A DNA stretch of 55,654 bases from Thermodesulfovibrio sp. (GTDB lineage Bacteria > Nitrospirota > Thermodesulfovibrionia > UBA6902). This document shows positions 6,753-16,723 of this stretch, piece by piece (the first letter of the stretch is position 1; every line of letters starts with the position of its first letter). The DNA lies in the NCBI GenBank assembly GCA_026982355.1, contig JALSHG010000077.1, forward strand, positions 1-55,654, read 5' to 3'. The translations under genes were made by a program, and so were the position numbers. Below the pieces are notes generated by a model. The model made no database searches, was not told where the DNA came from, and saw only the letters and a list, made by a program, of their open reading frames with translations.

Positions 6753-8951
6753 ATGTCAAAGATAATTGCCTCTGCCGCGATAAGGGCTTCACACAGTCTC
6801 TTCAAAACGGCGGAGGAGATGCTTGATAAGGCGATTGCGGAAAAAGGAAAAGACTTCGTGTTCGAGTTCCCGGATACTGCTTTTTACCTTCCGCTGGTGT
6901 ATGCAATGACGGCATTCCCCGTCAAGACGCTTGCCGACATGAAGGTCGCCCTGGAAATGGCAAGGGAGATGCTGCACGAGGAACCGGAGGAAAAGCTCTG
7001 GAAACCGTATCTCGGGGAGGCACTGGATGCGGGCATGGCGACCCTTTTCTGCGAGGAGATCATACTGGCCCTGAGATATCTCGAGGGGCTCGAGCCGGAG
7101 ACGGACCCTGAAACCGGTTATGTTTACAACGGCTTCATCACGGACACAATTCAGAGAAACCTCGGCATCCAGCTCGTTGACGGCAGGATGCCCGGCTTCG
7201 CAGCCATTATCGGCGCGGCCCCCGATGATGAAACCGCGGTGAAGATCGTAAGAGAACTGCAGGAGAAGAACATCCTCATATTCCTCTCCGGGGAATCAGG
7301 GGGGGACAGCGTCACGAGGCAGTTGCTGAGGAAGAATGTCGAACTCGGCTGGGATACATATATCGTCCCTCTCGGCACGAAAACGGAACATACACTCTAT
7401 GCGCTCGACTGGTCCGTCAGGGCTTCCCTGATCTTCGGCGGCAACAAGCCCGGAGATTACAGGGCGCACCTGAAATATACAAAAGACAGGGTCTTTGCAT
7501 TCGCCCTTGTACTGGGGGAGCTTGACGACGTCAAGTGGTCGACGGGAGCCGGAGCCATTAACATGGGGTACCCCGCGATATGCGATACCGATGTCCCGGT
7601 TATCCATCCGACGGGTGTGTGCACATACGAGCATGTCGAAAAAGAACTCGACCACGGCAAGATCGTGCAGAGGGCCTTTGAGGTCAGGGGGCTCAAGGTG
7701 ACCGTTGAGAAACCGCCTATCCCCGTGTCCTACGGGCCTGCATTCGAGGGCGAGAGGATCCGTAAGGAAGACATGTTCATAGAGTTCGGCGGCAACCGCA
7801 CCCCTGCCTTCGAATGGGTGAGAACGAGGGAAATGGAGGAGATTGAAGACGGCAAGGTGGTTCTTGTGGGCACTGATATAGAAGAAAGATACAAGGCCGG
7901 CGGGCAGATGCCGCTCGGGATTGTCATAGACGTTGCGGGCCGGAAGATGCAGAAAGACTTCGAGGCCATTATCGAGAGAAAGCTCCATCATAACATAAAT
8001 GAGGCGCAGGGCCTGTGGCACATGGGACAGCGCGACATCGTATGGATGAGGATCAGCAAACAGGCTTACAAGGAGGGCATCACCCTGGAGCATATCGGCA
8101 TAATACACAACACCATGACGCACAACAGGTTCAAGGCGATTGTCGATAAGGTCCAGGTCACCCTTTACTTCGATGAAAAGGACGTCCTCGAACTGCAGGA
8201 TCAGGCAAGGGCCGTCTACAGGGAAAGGGATCACAGGCTTGCCGGCCTTACGGACGAATCGGTTGACACCTATTACTCCTGTCTCCTGTGCCAGTCGTTC
8301 GCTCCGTCACACGTATGCGTTATAAGCCCGGAGCGTCTCGGTCTCTGCGGCGCCTACAACTGGCTTGACACAAAGGCCGCCTTCGAGATAGACCCCACAG
8401 GCGGCAACCAGCCCATAAAGAAGGGCGAGGTGCTGGACGCCAGGGCGGGCAGATGGGCCGGTGTGGACGAGTACCTGAAGGCCAATTCAGCCGGCGCTGT
8501 CGAGACGCTCAACCTGTACACCATCATGGATAATCCCATGACATCCTGCGGGTGTTTCGAGTGTATCGTTGCGATCATCCCCGAAGCCAACGGCGTCATG
8601 CTCGTGCAGAGAGGCCATACCGGCATGACGCCCGTGGGCATGAAATTCTCCACACTCGCGGGGACGGTCGGCGGGGGCACGCAGAACCCCGGGTTCATGG
8701 GAATTGGTGTGAATTTCATTACAAGCCGCAAATTCCTCTATGCAGACGGCGGAATCAGGAGAATAGTGTGGATGACGAAGAATCTCAAGGAACGAATCGC
8801 CGAAGATTTCAAGAAGAGGTGCGAGGAAGAGGGGGTGCCTGATTTGCTGGATAAGATTGCGGATGAAAGCGTTGCAGAGGATTCCGAGAAACTCTTGGAA
8901 TATCTTGCAAGTGTCGGGCATCCGGCGCTTGAGATGGATCCGATGTTCTAA
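6753..8951 (+). CDS. acsB: Acetyl-CoA synthase / CO dehydrogenase complex alpha subunit
   Basis: Makes acetyl-CoA from CO, the methyl group on the corrinoid protein, and CoA, at the Ni-Ni-[4Fe-4S] A-cluster. 732 residues, the usual size for bacterial AcsB with its N-terminal CooS-docking domain. The A-cluster ligands are all present: C510, C513, C522 and C532 for the [4Fe-4S] part, and C599-G600-C601 for the nickel site. They keep the spacing known from the Moorella enzyme. AGGAGG lies at good distance from the ATG. cooS follows 77 bp downstream, so the two subunits are co-transcribed. Confidence 0.97.
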   Translation: MSKIIASAAIRASHSLFKTAEEMLDKAIAEKGKDFVFEFPDTAFYLPLVYAMTAFPVKTLADMKVALEMAREMLHEEPEEKLWKPYLGEALDAGMATLFCEEIILALRYLEGLEPETDPETGYVYNGFITDTIQRNLGIQLVDGRMPGFAAIIGAAPDDETAVKIVRELQEKNILIFLSGESGGDSVTRQLLRKNVELGWDTYIVPLGTKTEHTLYALDWSVRASLIFGGNKPGDYRAHLKYTKDRVFAFALVLGELDDVKWSTGAGAINMGYPAICDTDVPVIHPTGVCTYEHVEKELDHGKIVQRAFEVRGLKVTVEKPPIPVSYGPAFEGERIRKEDMFIEFGGNRTPAFEWVRTREMEEIEDGKVVLVGTDIEERYKAGGQMPLGIVIDVAGRKMQKDFEAIIERKLHHNINEAQGLWHMGQRDIVWMRISKQAYKEGITLEHIGIIHNTMTHNRFKAIVDKVQVTLYFDEKDVLELQDQARAVYRERDHRLAGLTDESVDTYYSCLLCQSFAPSHVCVISPERLGLCGAYNWLDTKAAFEIDPTGGNQPIKKGEVLDARAGRWAGVDEYLKANSAGAVETLNLYTIMDNPMTSCGCFECIVAIIPEANGVMLVQRGHTGMTPVGMKFSTLAGTVGGGTQNPGFMGIGVNFITSRKFLYADGGIRRIVWMTKNLKERIAEDFKKRCEEEGVPDLLDKIADESVAEDSEKLLEYLASVGHPALEMDPMF

Positions 8952-9028
8952 AGACGTTGTCCGTTCCGGTTGACCGTTTCTCACGGACACGCCGGCCGGA
9001 GACGATTCAAGAATTTTATGGAGGATAT

Positions 9029-11041
9029 ATGGATAAAGTGACAAAAAGCGCAGGCACATCAGCAGAAGAGATAATAGAATGGGGTGAGGCACACCATCTT
9101 GAGACATGCTTTGAGCGTGCGGAGAAGCTGAAGCAGTGCCCCATAGGCGAGACCGGGGCGTGCTGCAGGGTATGCCATATGGGGCCGTGCAGGCTTGTGG
9201 GCAGGAATGCCGAGGAAAAGGCAGAGGGCGTATGCGGGGCATCTCTTGCCTCGGTGGCCGCAAGAAATCTCGTAAGGATGATAGCGGCGGGCACCGCCGC
9301 CCACTCCGATCACGCAAGGGACATGGCCATGACCCTCCTGGCCGCCGCCGAGGGTACGGCAAAGGACTTCAGGATAACCGACGTCAGGAAACTGTACAAG
9401 GTTGCAGGCATACTTGAAATAGAATTCGAGGGCCGGCCTGTCAATGATGTCGCAAGAGACGTCGCACTTAAATTCCTCGAGGATTTCGGACGCCAGACGG
9501 GCGAGCTGAACTACAACAAGAGGGCTCCCGGGAAGACTCAGGAAAGGTGGAGGAAATGGGGTGTCGCCCCCCGCGGCATAGACAGGGAAGTGGTTGAGGC
9601 CCTGCACCGGACAAGTGTCGGCGTGGACCACGATGCCGATCACCTGCTGGCACAGGGAATAAGGACGGCGCTGGCGGACGGATGGGGCGGCTGCATGATC
9701 TCCACTGACATCACGGACATCCTCTTCGGGACCCCCAAACCTCTCAGGGCCGAGTCCAGCTTCGGCATATTCAAGGAAGACGAGGTCAACCTCGTAGTCC
9801 ACGGGCACGAGCCCACGCTTGCCGAAATAATCGTTGATGCGGCATCTTCGCCTGAGATGATTGAATACGCGAAATCCAGGGGTGCAAAGGGCATCAATCT
9901 CGGCGGCATGTGCTGCACTGCAAATGAAGTCCTCATGAGGCACGGGATACCCACTGCCGGAGGGTTTACAAACCAGGAACTCGGTATCATGACAGGCCTG
10001 GTCGACGCCATGACGGTTGATGTGCAGTGCATTATGCCCGCCATCACCAGGCTGTCGGAGAAGTTCCATACAAAGATCATCACCACCAGTCCCAAGGCCA
10101 AGATACCCGGGGCGGTCCATGTTGAATACGACGAGCACCATGCAAGGGAGACGGCTGAAAAGATTGTAAAAATGGCGATAGACAACTTCCCCAACAGGAC
10201 AAGCGAGGGGAGCCATATAACCCGGAAGACACCCCTGATAGCAGGTTTCTCACATGAATATATCGAATACATGCAGGGCGGAAAATGGCGTGCATCCTTC
10301 AGGCCGTTGAACGACGCCATCATGGCCGGAAGGATCCGGGGCGTGGTCGGGCTGGTGGGATGCGACAATCCAAGGGTGCAGGCCACAAGCATTCACAAGT
10401 ATCTGGCAACCGAGCTTATAAAAAATGACGTCCTCATCGTCTCGACCGGCTGCGGCTCCGCGGCATGCGCAACCGCAGGCTATTTAACGCCTGAGACGGC
10501 GCTTGAAAATGCCGGGCCCGGGCTGAGGGAGGTATGCGAGGCCATAGGTATTCCTCCCATCCTTCACCTCGGCGCGTGTGTCGACAACTCGAGGATACTC
10601 ACGATAGCAACGGCCATGGCGCACGAGGGGGGCCTTTCCGATGAAATCGCCGGAATGCCCGCCGTGGGAATCGCTCCGGAGTGGATGTCGGAAAAGGCCA
10701 TTGCTATCGGTACATATTTCGCGGCATCCGGTGTCCCCGTGATCATGGGCGGGGAATCACCGGTCGGAGCGAGCAGGGAAGTTGAAAGGATCATGACGGA
10801 GGTATGGTTTGAGCGCTACATGGGAGCGCTTCATTTCGAGCCGGATCCCGAAAAGATTCTTGCGATGACGCTTGACTACATAGACAGGGCGAGGGAGAAT
10901 CTCAAACTCAGGAAATACGAGCCCGGAAAGTTCGGCGCCGAAAGGGTCCTCATGGACATGGCCGCCAGGAGGGAACTGGAAAGATCGGCAGCCGGCGCGG
11001 CCCATGCCGGGGTGGGAGGTATCAGTGAATCTCAAGGTTGA
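9029..11041 (+). CDS. cooS: Anaerobic carbon monoxide dehydrogenase catalytic subunit
   Basis: Interconverts CO2 and CO at the Ni-Fe-S C-cluster and passes CO to AcsB. Starting at the ATG at 9029, which has GGAGG before it, gives 670 residues. A longer reading from a TTG at 8957 is less likely. D- and B-cluster cysteines are C37, C45, C46, C49, C54 and C69. C-cluster ligands are H260, C295, C334, C445, C475 and C517, and the catalytic lysine is K556 in EWMSEK, so the active site is complete. No cooC nickel-insertion ATPase is found nearby. The next gene starts inside its last codons. Confidence 0.97.
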   Translation: MDKVTKSAGTSAEEIIEWGEAHHLETCFERAEKLKQCPIGETGACCRVCHMGPCRLVGRNAEEKAEGVCGASLASVAARNLVRMIAAGTAAHSDHARDMAMTLLAAAEGTAKDFRITDVRKLYKVAGILEIEFEGRPVNDVARDVALKFLEDFGRQTGELNYNKRAPGKTQERWRKWGVAPRGIDREVVEALHRTSVGVDHDADHLLAQGIRTALADGWGGCMISTDITDILFGTPKPLRAESSFGIFKEDEVNLVVHGHEPTLAEIIVDAASSPEMIEYAKSRGAKGINLGGMCCTANEVLMRHGIPTAGGFTNQELGIMTGLVDAMTVDVQCIMPAITRLSEKFHTKIITTSPKAKIPGAVHVEYDEHHARETAEKIVKMAIDNFPNRTSEGSHITRKTPLIAGFSHEYIEYMQGGKWRASFRPLNDAIMAGRIRGVVGLVGCDNPRVQATSIHKYLATELIKNDVLIVSTGCGSAACATAGYLTPETALENAGPGLREVCEAIGIPPILHLGACVDNSRILTIATAMAHEGGLSDEIAGMPAVGIAPEWMSEKAIAIGTYFAASGVPVIMGGESPVGASREVERIMTEVWFERYMGALHFEPDPEKILAMTLDYIDRARENLKLRKYEPGKFGAERVLMDMAARRELERSAAGAAHAGVGGISESQG

Positions 11042-11507
11042 TGAAGTCATAGGACACGTCGGCGATATTCTGACGGATACCCAGAAGAAAAGGGGCATCC
11101 TCATACATGCCTTTCAGCAGATACAGAAGGAGCGCAATTATCTGCCGGAGGAAGACCTCATAAGATTATCGAAAAAACTCGATATACCGCTGTCCGATGT
11201 TTACAGCACGGCGACGTTTTACAAGCAGTTCTATTTCACCCCGCGCGGCAGGAAGATAGTTCGCGTATGCACGGGCACGGCATGCCACGTGAGGGGAGCG
11301 GATAAGGTGCTCGGCAGGATCAAGGATGAATTCAAGATAGATGAAGGAGAGACAACGCCCGATCTTGCGATGACCCTTGAGACCGTGGGATGCATCGGCT
11401 GCTGCGGCCTTGCTCCGGTGGCCACGGTCAATGAAAGCATAGTCGGTGAGATAGACATGAAGAGGCTTGAAGAGATAGTCGAGGATATCAAAAGCGGCGA
11501 AGGGTAG
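11025..11507 (+). CDS. NuoE-like thioredoxin-fold [2Fe-2S] subunit
   Basis: About 160 residues: a helical N-terminus (YLPEEDLIRLSKKLDIP, SDVYSTATFYKQF), then a thioredoxin-like [2Fe-2S] domain with CTGTAC and CIGCCG motifs. This is the 24-kDa subunit type of complex I and of HydABC hydrogenases. The GTG at 11025 is chosen because GGGAGG lies just before it; an ATG at 11004 is possible. It overlaps the end of cooS by 17 bp, which suggests translational coupling. With the next genes it forms a NAD(P)H/ferredoxin electron module linked to CO dehydrogenase; that link is inferred from gene order. Confidence 0.88.
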   Translation: MNLKVDEVIGHVGDILTDTQKKRGILIHAFQQIQKERNYLPEEDLIRLSKKLDIPLSDVYSTATFYKQFYFTPRGRKIVRVCTGTACHVRGADKVLGRIKDEFKIDEGETTPDLAMTLETVGCIGCCGLAPVATVNESIVGEIDMKRLEEIVEDIKSGEG

Positions 11508-11561
11508 CTTTTCCGCCGGACTCTCCCTCCCGCGGGCGGTGTTTTTATGCCGCTGTAAGGT
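11508..11561. repeat. Dispersed palindromic element, half copy
   Basis: Begins one base after the NuoE-like stop. AGCTTTTCCGCC...GCGGGCGGTGTTTTTATGCC...TGTAAGGT is the reverse complement of the first 55 bp of the 215-bp copies at 31.6 and 46.4 kb. It lies inside an operon. Confidence 0.75.
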
Positions 11562-11587
11562 ACATTAAAATATCAAAAGGTGAAGAT

Positions 11588-13930
11588 ATGAAGAAAAAAC
11601 TTAACAGTCCGAAAGAGCTTTACGAGTTCAGGGAGCGCCTGAAGACCACCACTTTCAGGCCCGACGCCCTCAGGGCGAGGGTGTGCTGCGGAACCGCGTG
11701 CGCTGCGACAGGCGCCCGGGAGGTTATAGATGCGTTTGAAAAAGAGGCCGCGGCCAGCGGCGTTGATGTGGAGATAGTCAAGACAGGCTGCCAGGGGATA
11801 TGCCAGAAAGGCCCGGTGCTCAAGGTGGAACCCCTGAACATCTTCTACCAGAGGACCAGGCCCGGGAACGTCTCCTCCATCATGAGCCATTCCATGCTGG
11901 GCAACATGCCCTACAGGCAGGGTCTTTACCGCGACGACATAATGAGCGAGCCCATACCTGTCATGACGGATATCCCCTTTTACAAAAAACAGGTGAGGAT
12001 CGCCCTTAGAAACAACGGGGTGATCGATCCCTGCAATATTGATCATTACCTGGCGGTCGGAGGCTACGCCGCGCTGGAAAAGGCCCTGGCCCTGATGACA
12101 CCCGAGCTGGTTCTTCAGGAAGTCGACAGGGCGAATCTCAGGGGGAGGGGCGGCGCAGGATTTCCGGCAGGCAAGAAATGGGCGCATACCAAGTCGGCTC
12201 CGGGGGATATCAAGTTTGTGATCGCAAACGGTGACGAAGGAGACCCCGGCGCATTTATGGACAGGTCCATCATGGAAGGCGACCCGCACAGCCTCCTGGA
12301 GGGAATGGCGCTTTGTGCATATGCAATAGGCGCACAGTACGGATTCATATATGTCAGGCATGAATACCCCCTCGCGGTCCAGAACCTCGGGACGGCAATA
12401 AGACAGGCCGAAGAACTGGGGCTGCTCGGAAAAAACATCCTCGGCACGGACTTCAGCTTTACGGTGGACATAAGGGAAGGCGCAGGGGCGTTTGTATGCG
12501 GTGAGTCCACGGCCCTCGTTGCCTCCATAGAGGGGGAGAGAGGCTTTCCGAGACCCAGGCCTCCGAGGCTTTCACAACCCGGCGGCGGGCCGTGGGGGTA
12601 TCCGAGCAATCTCAACAACATTGAAACCTATGCCTGCGTCCCGGTGATCGTTGAAAAGGGCTCCGACTACTTCACGTCCATCGGAACCAGGACCTCGCCA
12701 GGCACAAAGGTGTTTGCGCTTACCGGGAAGGTCAAAAACACCGGCCTCGTCGAGGTTCCCATGGGAATGACCCTGAGGGAAATAATATTCGACATCGGCG
12801 GCGGGATGCTTGGAGATAAGAAATTCAAGGCCGTCCAGACAGGCGGTCCTTCGGGCGGCTGCATACCGGCCGAGCACCTTGACCTGCCGATAGACTTTGA
12901 TTCTCTTGCATCCGTGGGCTCAATGATGGGTTCGGGCGGAATGGTGGTGATGGATGAGGACACATGCATGGTTGATGTGGCCAAGTTTTTCCTCTCATTT
13001 ACACAGTCCGAATCCTGCGGCAAATGCCCGCCGTGCAGGATAGGTACCTACCAGATGCTGCAGATACTCGAGAGGATCACATCGGGGCAGGGCGAGCAGG
13101 GCGACATCCGCAGGCTCGTGGATCTCGGCCAGTACATCCAGAAGGCCTCGCTCTGCGGGCTCGGCCAGAGCGCGCCCAACCCCGTGCTGAGCACAATCAA
13201 GTATTTCAGGGAAGAGTATGAAGAGCATGTCTATGAAAAGTATTGCCGTGCAAAGGCATGCACCGGCATGGGGGCATTCGTCATCGACCAGGCGGCGTGC
13301 ATCAGGTGCGGCCTGTGCAAGGAGGCCTGCGCTTTCAATGCGGTTACCGAGACGAGAAACAGATACATAATCGACCGCAACGCCTGCACCCGGTGCCTGG
13401 CGTGTTATAACGCATGTCCGATAGATGCCGTCATGATAAAGAAACATAGGCATGTGATCCTTGAGGAGGAATTCAAGGTACCCACGGAAACAATAGAACT
13501 TATAGACAGGAGGGCGAGAATGGTCCTTAGAGATATCTTGAAGAAAAAAACCGATGAGCTGGCCACCGTTACCCCGGACCAGACTGCGGATGCAGCCGTA
13601 AGGCTTATGGCTGAAAAGAATATAAGCGACGTGATAGTGGTCGACGAAGAAGGCAAAATAGCGGGTATTTTTACCGAAAGGGACGTGGTCCGTTATGTCC
13701 ACAAGGATGTTGACCTGAAGACAGAGCCCATCGGGAATCTGATGACCACGAAGATCATAACATTTGAACCTTCAACAGAGATAAATGCCGCAATCCAGGT
13801 TGTCTCAAAAGAAAAGATACGCCATCTGCCGGTTGTTGAAAAAGGCAGGCTCATAGGAATGGTCACTTACAGAGACCTGGTTGCCCACGTCCTGCCGGAG
13901 ATTATCTACATGGCAGAGGCGATATACTGA
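11588..13930 (+). CDS. NuoF/HydB-like NAD(P)H-binding subunit fused to a CBS-domain pair
   Basis: 780 residues. Domains in order: thioredoxin-like [2Fe-2S] (C33, C38, C68, C72 region); FMN- and NADH-binding 51-kDa domain with GRGGAGFPAG at 187-196; SLBB; a [4Fe-4S] site (C477, C480, C483, C523); a 2x[4Fe-4S] ferredoxin (C571-C581 and C600-C610); and a tandem CBS pair at about 657-706 and 715-770, seen in SDVIVVDEEGKIAGIFTERD and RHLPVVEKGRLIGMVTYRD. The first six blocks are standard for HydB/NuoF. The CBS pair is not, and in other proteins it senses adenine nucleotides. The gene follows the NuoE-like gene and probably oxidises or reduces NAD(P) for the CODH/ACS system. Energy-charge control through the CBS pair is inference. 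Confidence 0.9.
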   Translation: MKKKLNSPKELYEFRERLKTTTFRPDALRARVCCGTACAATGAREVIDAFEKEAAASGVDVEIVKTGCQGICQKGPVLKVEPLNIFYQRTRPGNVSSIMSHSMLGNMPYRQGLYRDDIMSEPIPVMTDIPFYKKQVRIALRNNGVIDPCNIDHYLAVGGYAALEKALALMTPELVLQEVDRANLRGRGGAGFPAGKKWAHTKSAPGDIKFVIANGDEGDPGAFMDRSIMEGDPHSLLEGMALCAYAIGAQYGFIYVRHEYPLAVQNLGTAIRQAEELGLLGKNILGTDFSFTVDIREGAGAFVCGESTALVASIEGERGFPRPRPPRLSQPGGGPWGYPSNLNNIETYACVPVIVEKGSDYFTSIGTRTSPGTKVFALTGKVKNTGLVEVPMGMTLREIIFDIGGGMLGDKKFKAVQTGGPSGGCIPAEHLDLPIDFDSLASVGSMMGSGGMVVMDEDTCMVDVAKFFLSFTQSESCGKCPPCRIGTYQMLQILERITSGQGEQGDIRRLVDLGQYIQKASLCGLGQSAPNPVLSTIKYFREEYEEHVYEKYCRAKACTGMGAFVIDQAACIRCGLCKEACAFNAVTETRNRYIIDRNACTRCLACYNACPIDAVMIKKHRHVILEEEFKVPTETIELIDRRARMVLRDILKKKTDELATVTPDQTADAAVRLMAEKNISDVIVVDEEGKIAGIFTERDVVRYVHKDVDLKTEPIGNLMTTKIITFEPSTEINAAIQVVSKEKIRHLPVVEKGRLIGMVTYRDLVAHVLPEIIYMAEAIY

Positions 13931-13939
13931 GGGTTGGCC

Positions 13940-14533
13940 ATGACAGACAAGAGACTGATAAAGGTGGATGACATAAGAAAAACAGCGGATGAAAGGAAAT
14001 GCCCGGTGGAGAAGGCTCTTTTCTACATAACGGAGTTCCTCGCAGGACCGATGTGCGGCAAGTGCTTTCCCTGCTCCATGGGAAGCTATGAGGCAAGGGC
14101 CGTCCTGAATAATATGACCGACGGGAAGGCCGCAGAAGAAGACCTGTTCAAACTCAGGAGGATCGCCTCCGGCATGCTGATCGGCTCCATGTGCAAAAAG
14201 GGAAAAGACACGGGGCGTTTCATCCTCCGGTGGATCGACACAGCCGGTTTCGCCGGGCATATGGAGGGCATCTGTCCGGAGCGCACATGCAGCGCCTACA
14301 TTGAATACACGATTGTCACCGCGAAGTGCACGATGTGCGGCGAATGCCTGACGGCATGCAAATACGGCGCCATATACGGCGAAAGGAGACGGGCGTTTAT
14401 CAGCGGGTACCGGCCGTTTGAGATCCGGCGGACCAAGTGCGTCAAGTGCGGCGAATGCGTTCCGGCTTGTCCGGAAAAGGCGATAGTTGTTGTTGATGCA
14501 AAAGTCAAAGAAGCGGAAACAGTTGCAACATAA
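13940..14533 (+). CDS. NuoF C-terminal-like iron-sulfur protein with 2x[4Fe-4S] ferredoxin
   Basis: About 197 residues. The N-terminal half resembles the [4Fe-4S] helical domain found at the end of NuoF (CGKCFPCSMGSYEA, then a further Cys in SMCKKGK), but without the flavin domain. The C-terminal half is a bacterial ferredoxin with CTMCGECLTAC and CVKCGECVPAC. It may act as an electron relay between the NuoF-CBS protein and the NuoG-like protein, both adjacent. The ATG at 13940 is 9 bp after the previous stop; a TTG at 13934 is also possible. I do not know a named homologue. Confidence 0.78.
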   Translation: MTDKRLIKVDDIRKTADERKCPVEKALFYITEFLAGPMCGKCFPCSMGSYEARAVLNNMTDGKAAEEDLFKLRRIASGMLIGSMCKKGKDTGRFILRWIDTAGFAGHMEGICPERTCSAYIEYTIVTAKCTMCGECLTACKYGAIYGERRRAFISGYRPFEIRRTKCVKCGECVPACPEKAIVVVDAKVKEAETVAT

Positions 14534-14631
14534 GCAAGAGCGTATTGCATACGCACTTGCGGAATTGAAATAAATTTCGAAACGGCGGCGGGGGTCTCCC
14601 TGTTTCCGGATATGATAGACAGGAGGAGCAG

Positions 14632-16647
14632 ATGTCAAAAAAAGTTACTCTGAAAATAGACGGCAAGGTGGTGCGCGTTCCGGAGGGAACCAATCTCATT
14701 GATGCCGCGGGGACAGCTGGAATCCACATTCCGAACCTGTGCTACCTGAAGGGCATGAGGGGAATAGGCGCATGCAGGATGTGCCTCGTCGAGGTTGAGG
14801 GCATGAAGGCCCCGCTGATAGGCTGCACCACGAAGGTGAAAGAGGACATGGTCGTCAACACCAGAACCGAAACGGTGGAGGAGATCAGGAAATTCGTGAT
14901 AGACCTTATTCTGTCCATGCATCCCCTTGACTGCATGACCTGCACAAAGGCCGGCGCATGCACCCTGCAGCAGTATGCGTATGACTTTGGGATAAAGGAA
15001 TCAAGCTTCAGCAGGAAGAAATTCGGATATCCGGTCGATGAGGAGAATCCGTTTATCAGGAGGGAGCCTGACTACTGCATCATCTGCGGAAGATGCGTGC
15101 GGGTGTGCAAGGAACAGGGCACAAACGTTCTTGAATTCATGGGAAGGGGAGTCGGCGCAAAGGTCGTCACCGCCATGGACAGACCGTTGCAGAAATCCGA
15201 CTGCACTTTCTGCGGAAGCTGTATCGACGTATGCCCCGTCAATGCCCTCCTTGAAGCCGGCAGGTGGAGAAAGGGCAGGGAATGGGAATATACGAAGACC
15301 GCATCCGCCTGTCTTTCCTGCGGCTGCGGCTGCGATATAACCGCGAGCGAGAAAGACGGCGAAGTCATAAAGATAAATGCCGGCGCGGCCGACGGCTCTG
15401 CTGAAAGATACATATGCGCCACCGGCAGGTTCGGATTCGACGCGGTGACGTCGGACGCAAGGGTCACCGTTCCGATGAAGAAGGTCAACGGCGGGCTGCA
15501 GGAGACCACATGGAAAGATGCACTGGAAATCGCAGCCGGAAGATTAAAGCAGGCCGGTGCCGGTGCGGGGATTATAAGCACCGCGGGCATACTCAACCAG
15601 GATGCCCTCGCACTTTCAAGGTTCGCCTCCGACGTGATCCGTACGGGCAATGTGGATACGACAGCGAGCCTTTATGCAGACGCCGATTCCCTGAACCTCT
15701 CCGACACCGTTGATCTTGACGGCACGGATGTGATCGTGCTTGCAGGGCTTGATCCCTCGCAGTGGAGCAGGGTGCTGCCGGCGCTTGACGCAGGCATAAG
15801 AAAGAGGGTATCAAGAGGCGCAAAGCTCATTGTCATAAACCCGGCGGAAGTAAGGATAGGCCGTGCGGCAACGGTGAGCATCAGGGCTGACGAGGCCGCG
15901 ACGCTTGCGCATATAGCAAAGGGCCTGATCGACAAGGGGAAGACGGGCGGCGCTGAGCTGGAGGCCGCTGTCTCGGGGCTTGCGGTGACTGAGGATATTG
16001 AAAAGGCCGCCGCCATACTGGCCGGGGCCGGGTCGCCCGCAATATTCTGCGCCCCGTCGCTTTTCAGCGCATCAAGGAACATCTCGCTGCTGATCGATGT
16101 CAGTGTGGTCGCGGTGCCGTATGAGGCCAACGCAAGAGGCATTGCCGCGGCAGGCCTGTTCGCGGACGGGAAGACCTACAATGAAATGATTTCCGGTGAC
16201 ATGGACGTGCTTTATGCAGTGGGGGAAATCCCTGTTTCCGGGAGACCCGGCGCAAAGTTTGTCATAGCACAGACATCTTACCTCACGGATTTTGCGAAAC
16301 AGGCTGATGTAGTGCTGCCGGCCGCAACATACCTTGAATCAAAGGGCACGATAATAAACTGTCTGGGCAGGGTCAAGGACGTCAGGAAGGTTATCGAACC
16401 AGCGGGGTCCTCCAGGCAGCACCGTGATATAATCATCAGCCTTTCAAAGGCAATCGGCGAGCCTTTGAAGGATATCACCCCGAAAACAGATGACGGCCGT
16501 GAAGCGGCTGAACCCGCATTCAGGCCGTTTGAGAAAAAGCAGGGCGCTGACACCAGCCCGGCAGATATAATCGAAGCGCTTAACAGATCCGTCCTCGACC
16601 ATTCAAGGCTCCTGTGGCTGAAGGAAGCGGAGACAGCAGGGGTTTAG
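14632..16647 (+). CDS. NuoG-like iron-sulfur subunit with degenerate molybdopterin-type domain
   Basis: 671 residues. N-terminal [2Fe-2S] ferredoxin (C37, C48, C51, C65); a His-Cys3 cluster (H97, C101, C104, C110); two [4Fe-4S] clusters (C149-C159 and C191-C201); a further Cys group near 227-234; then a molybdopterin oxidoreductase-like fold. The catalytic Cys or Sec of formate dehydrogenases is absent and the C-terminal cofactor domain is short, so this is a NuoG-type electron carrier rather than a working molybdoenzyme. AGGAGG precedes the ATG. It is the last gene of the cooS-linked redox set, and a new promoter follows. Confidence 0.85.
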   Translation: MSKKVTLKIDGKVVRVPEGTNLIDAAGTAGIHIPNLCYLKGMRGIGACRMCLVEVEGMKAPLIGCTTKVKEDMVVNTRTETVEEIRKFVIDLILSMHPLDCMTCTKAGACTLQQYAYDFGIKESSFSRKKFGYPVDEENPFIRREPDYCIICGRCVRVCKEQGTNVLEFMGRGVGAKVVTAMDRPLQKSDCTFCGSCIDVCPVNALLEAGRWRKGREWEYTKTASACLSCGCGCDITASEKDGEVIKINAGAADGSAERYICATGRFGFDAVTSDARVTVPMKKVNGGLQETTWKDALEIAAGRLKQAGAGAGIISTAGILNQDALALSRFASDVIRTGNVDTTASLYADADSLNLSDTVDLDGTDVIVLAGLDPSQWSRVLPALDAGIRKRVSRGAKLIVINPAEVRIGRAATVSIRADEAATLAHIAKGLIDKGKTGGAELEAAVSGLAVTEDIEKAAAILAGAGSPAIFCAPSLFSASRNISLLIDVSVVAVPYEANARGIAAAGLFADGKTYNEMISGDMDVLYAVGEIPVSGRPGAKFVIAQTSYLTDFAKQADVVLPAATYLESKGTIINCLGRVKDVRKVIEPAGSSRQHRDIIISLSKAIGEPLKDITPKTDDGREAAEPAFRPFEKKQGADTSPADIIEALNRSVLDHSRLLWLKEAETAGV

Positions 16648-16660
16648 GAGACACGGGAAA

Positions 16661-16690
16661 TTGACAAAGACATTATTCAGGAAATATAAT
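16661..16690 (+). promoter_or_regulatory. Sigma-70-type promoter for trxA-trxB
   Basis: TTGACA (16661-16666) and TATAAT (16685-16690) are separated by 18 bp; both hexamers are perfect. The trxA ATG is 34 bp further on. Confidence 0.7.
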
Positions 16691-16723
16691 TTATAAACTT
16701 TTATTGCAGAGGAGGATCTTATA

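Noticed and set aside
8957-9028. Longer cooS start at a TTG
   Set aside because: The ATG at 9029 has GGAGG at good spacing; the extra 24 residues are not like CooS.
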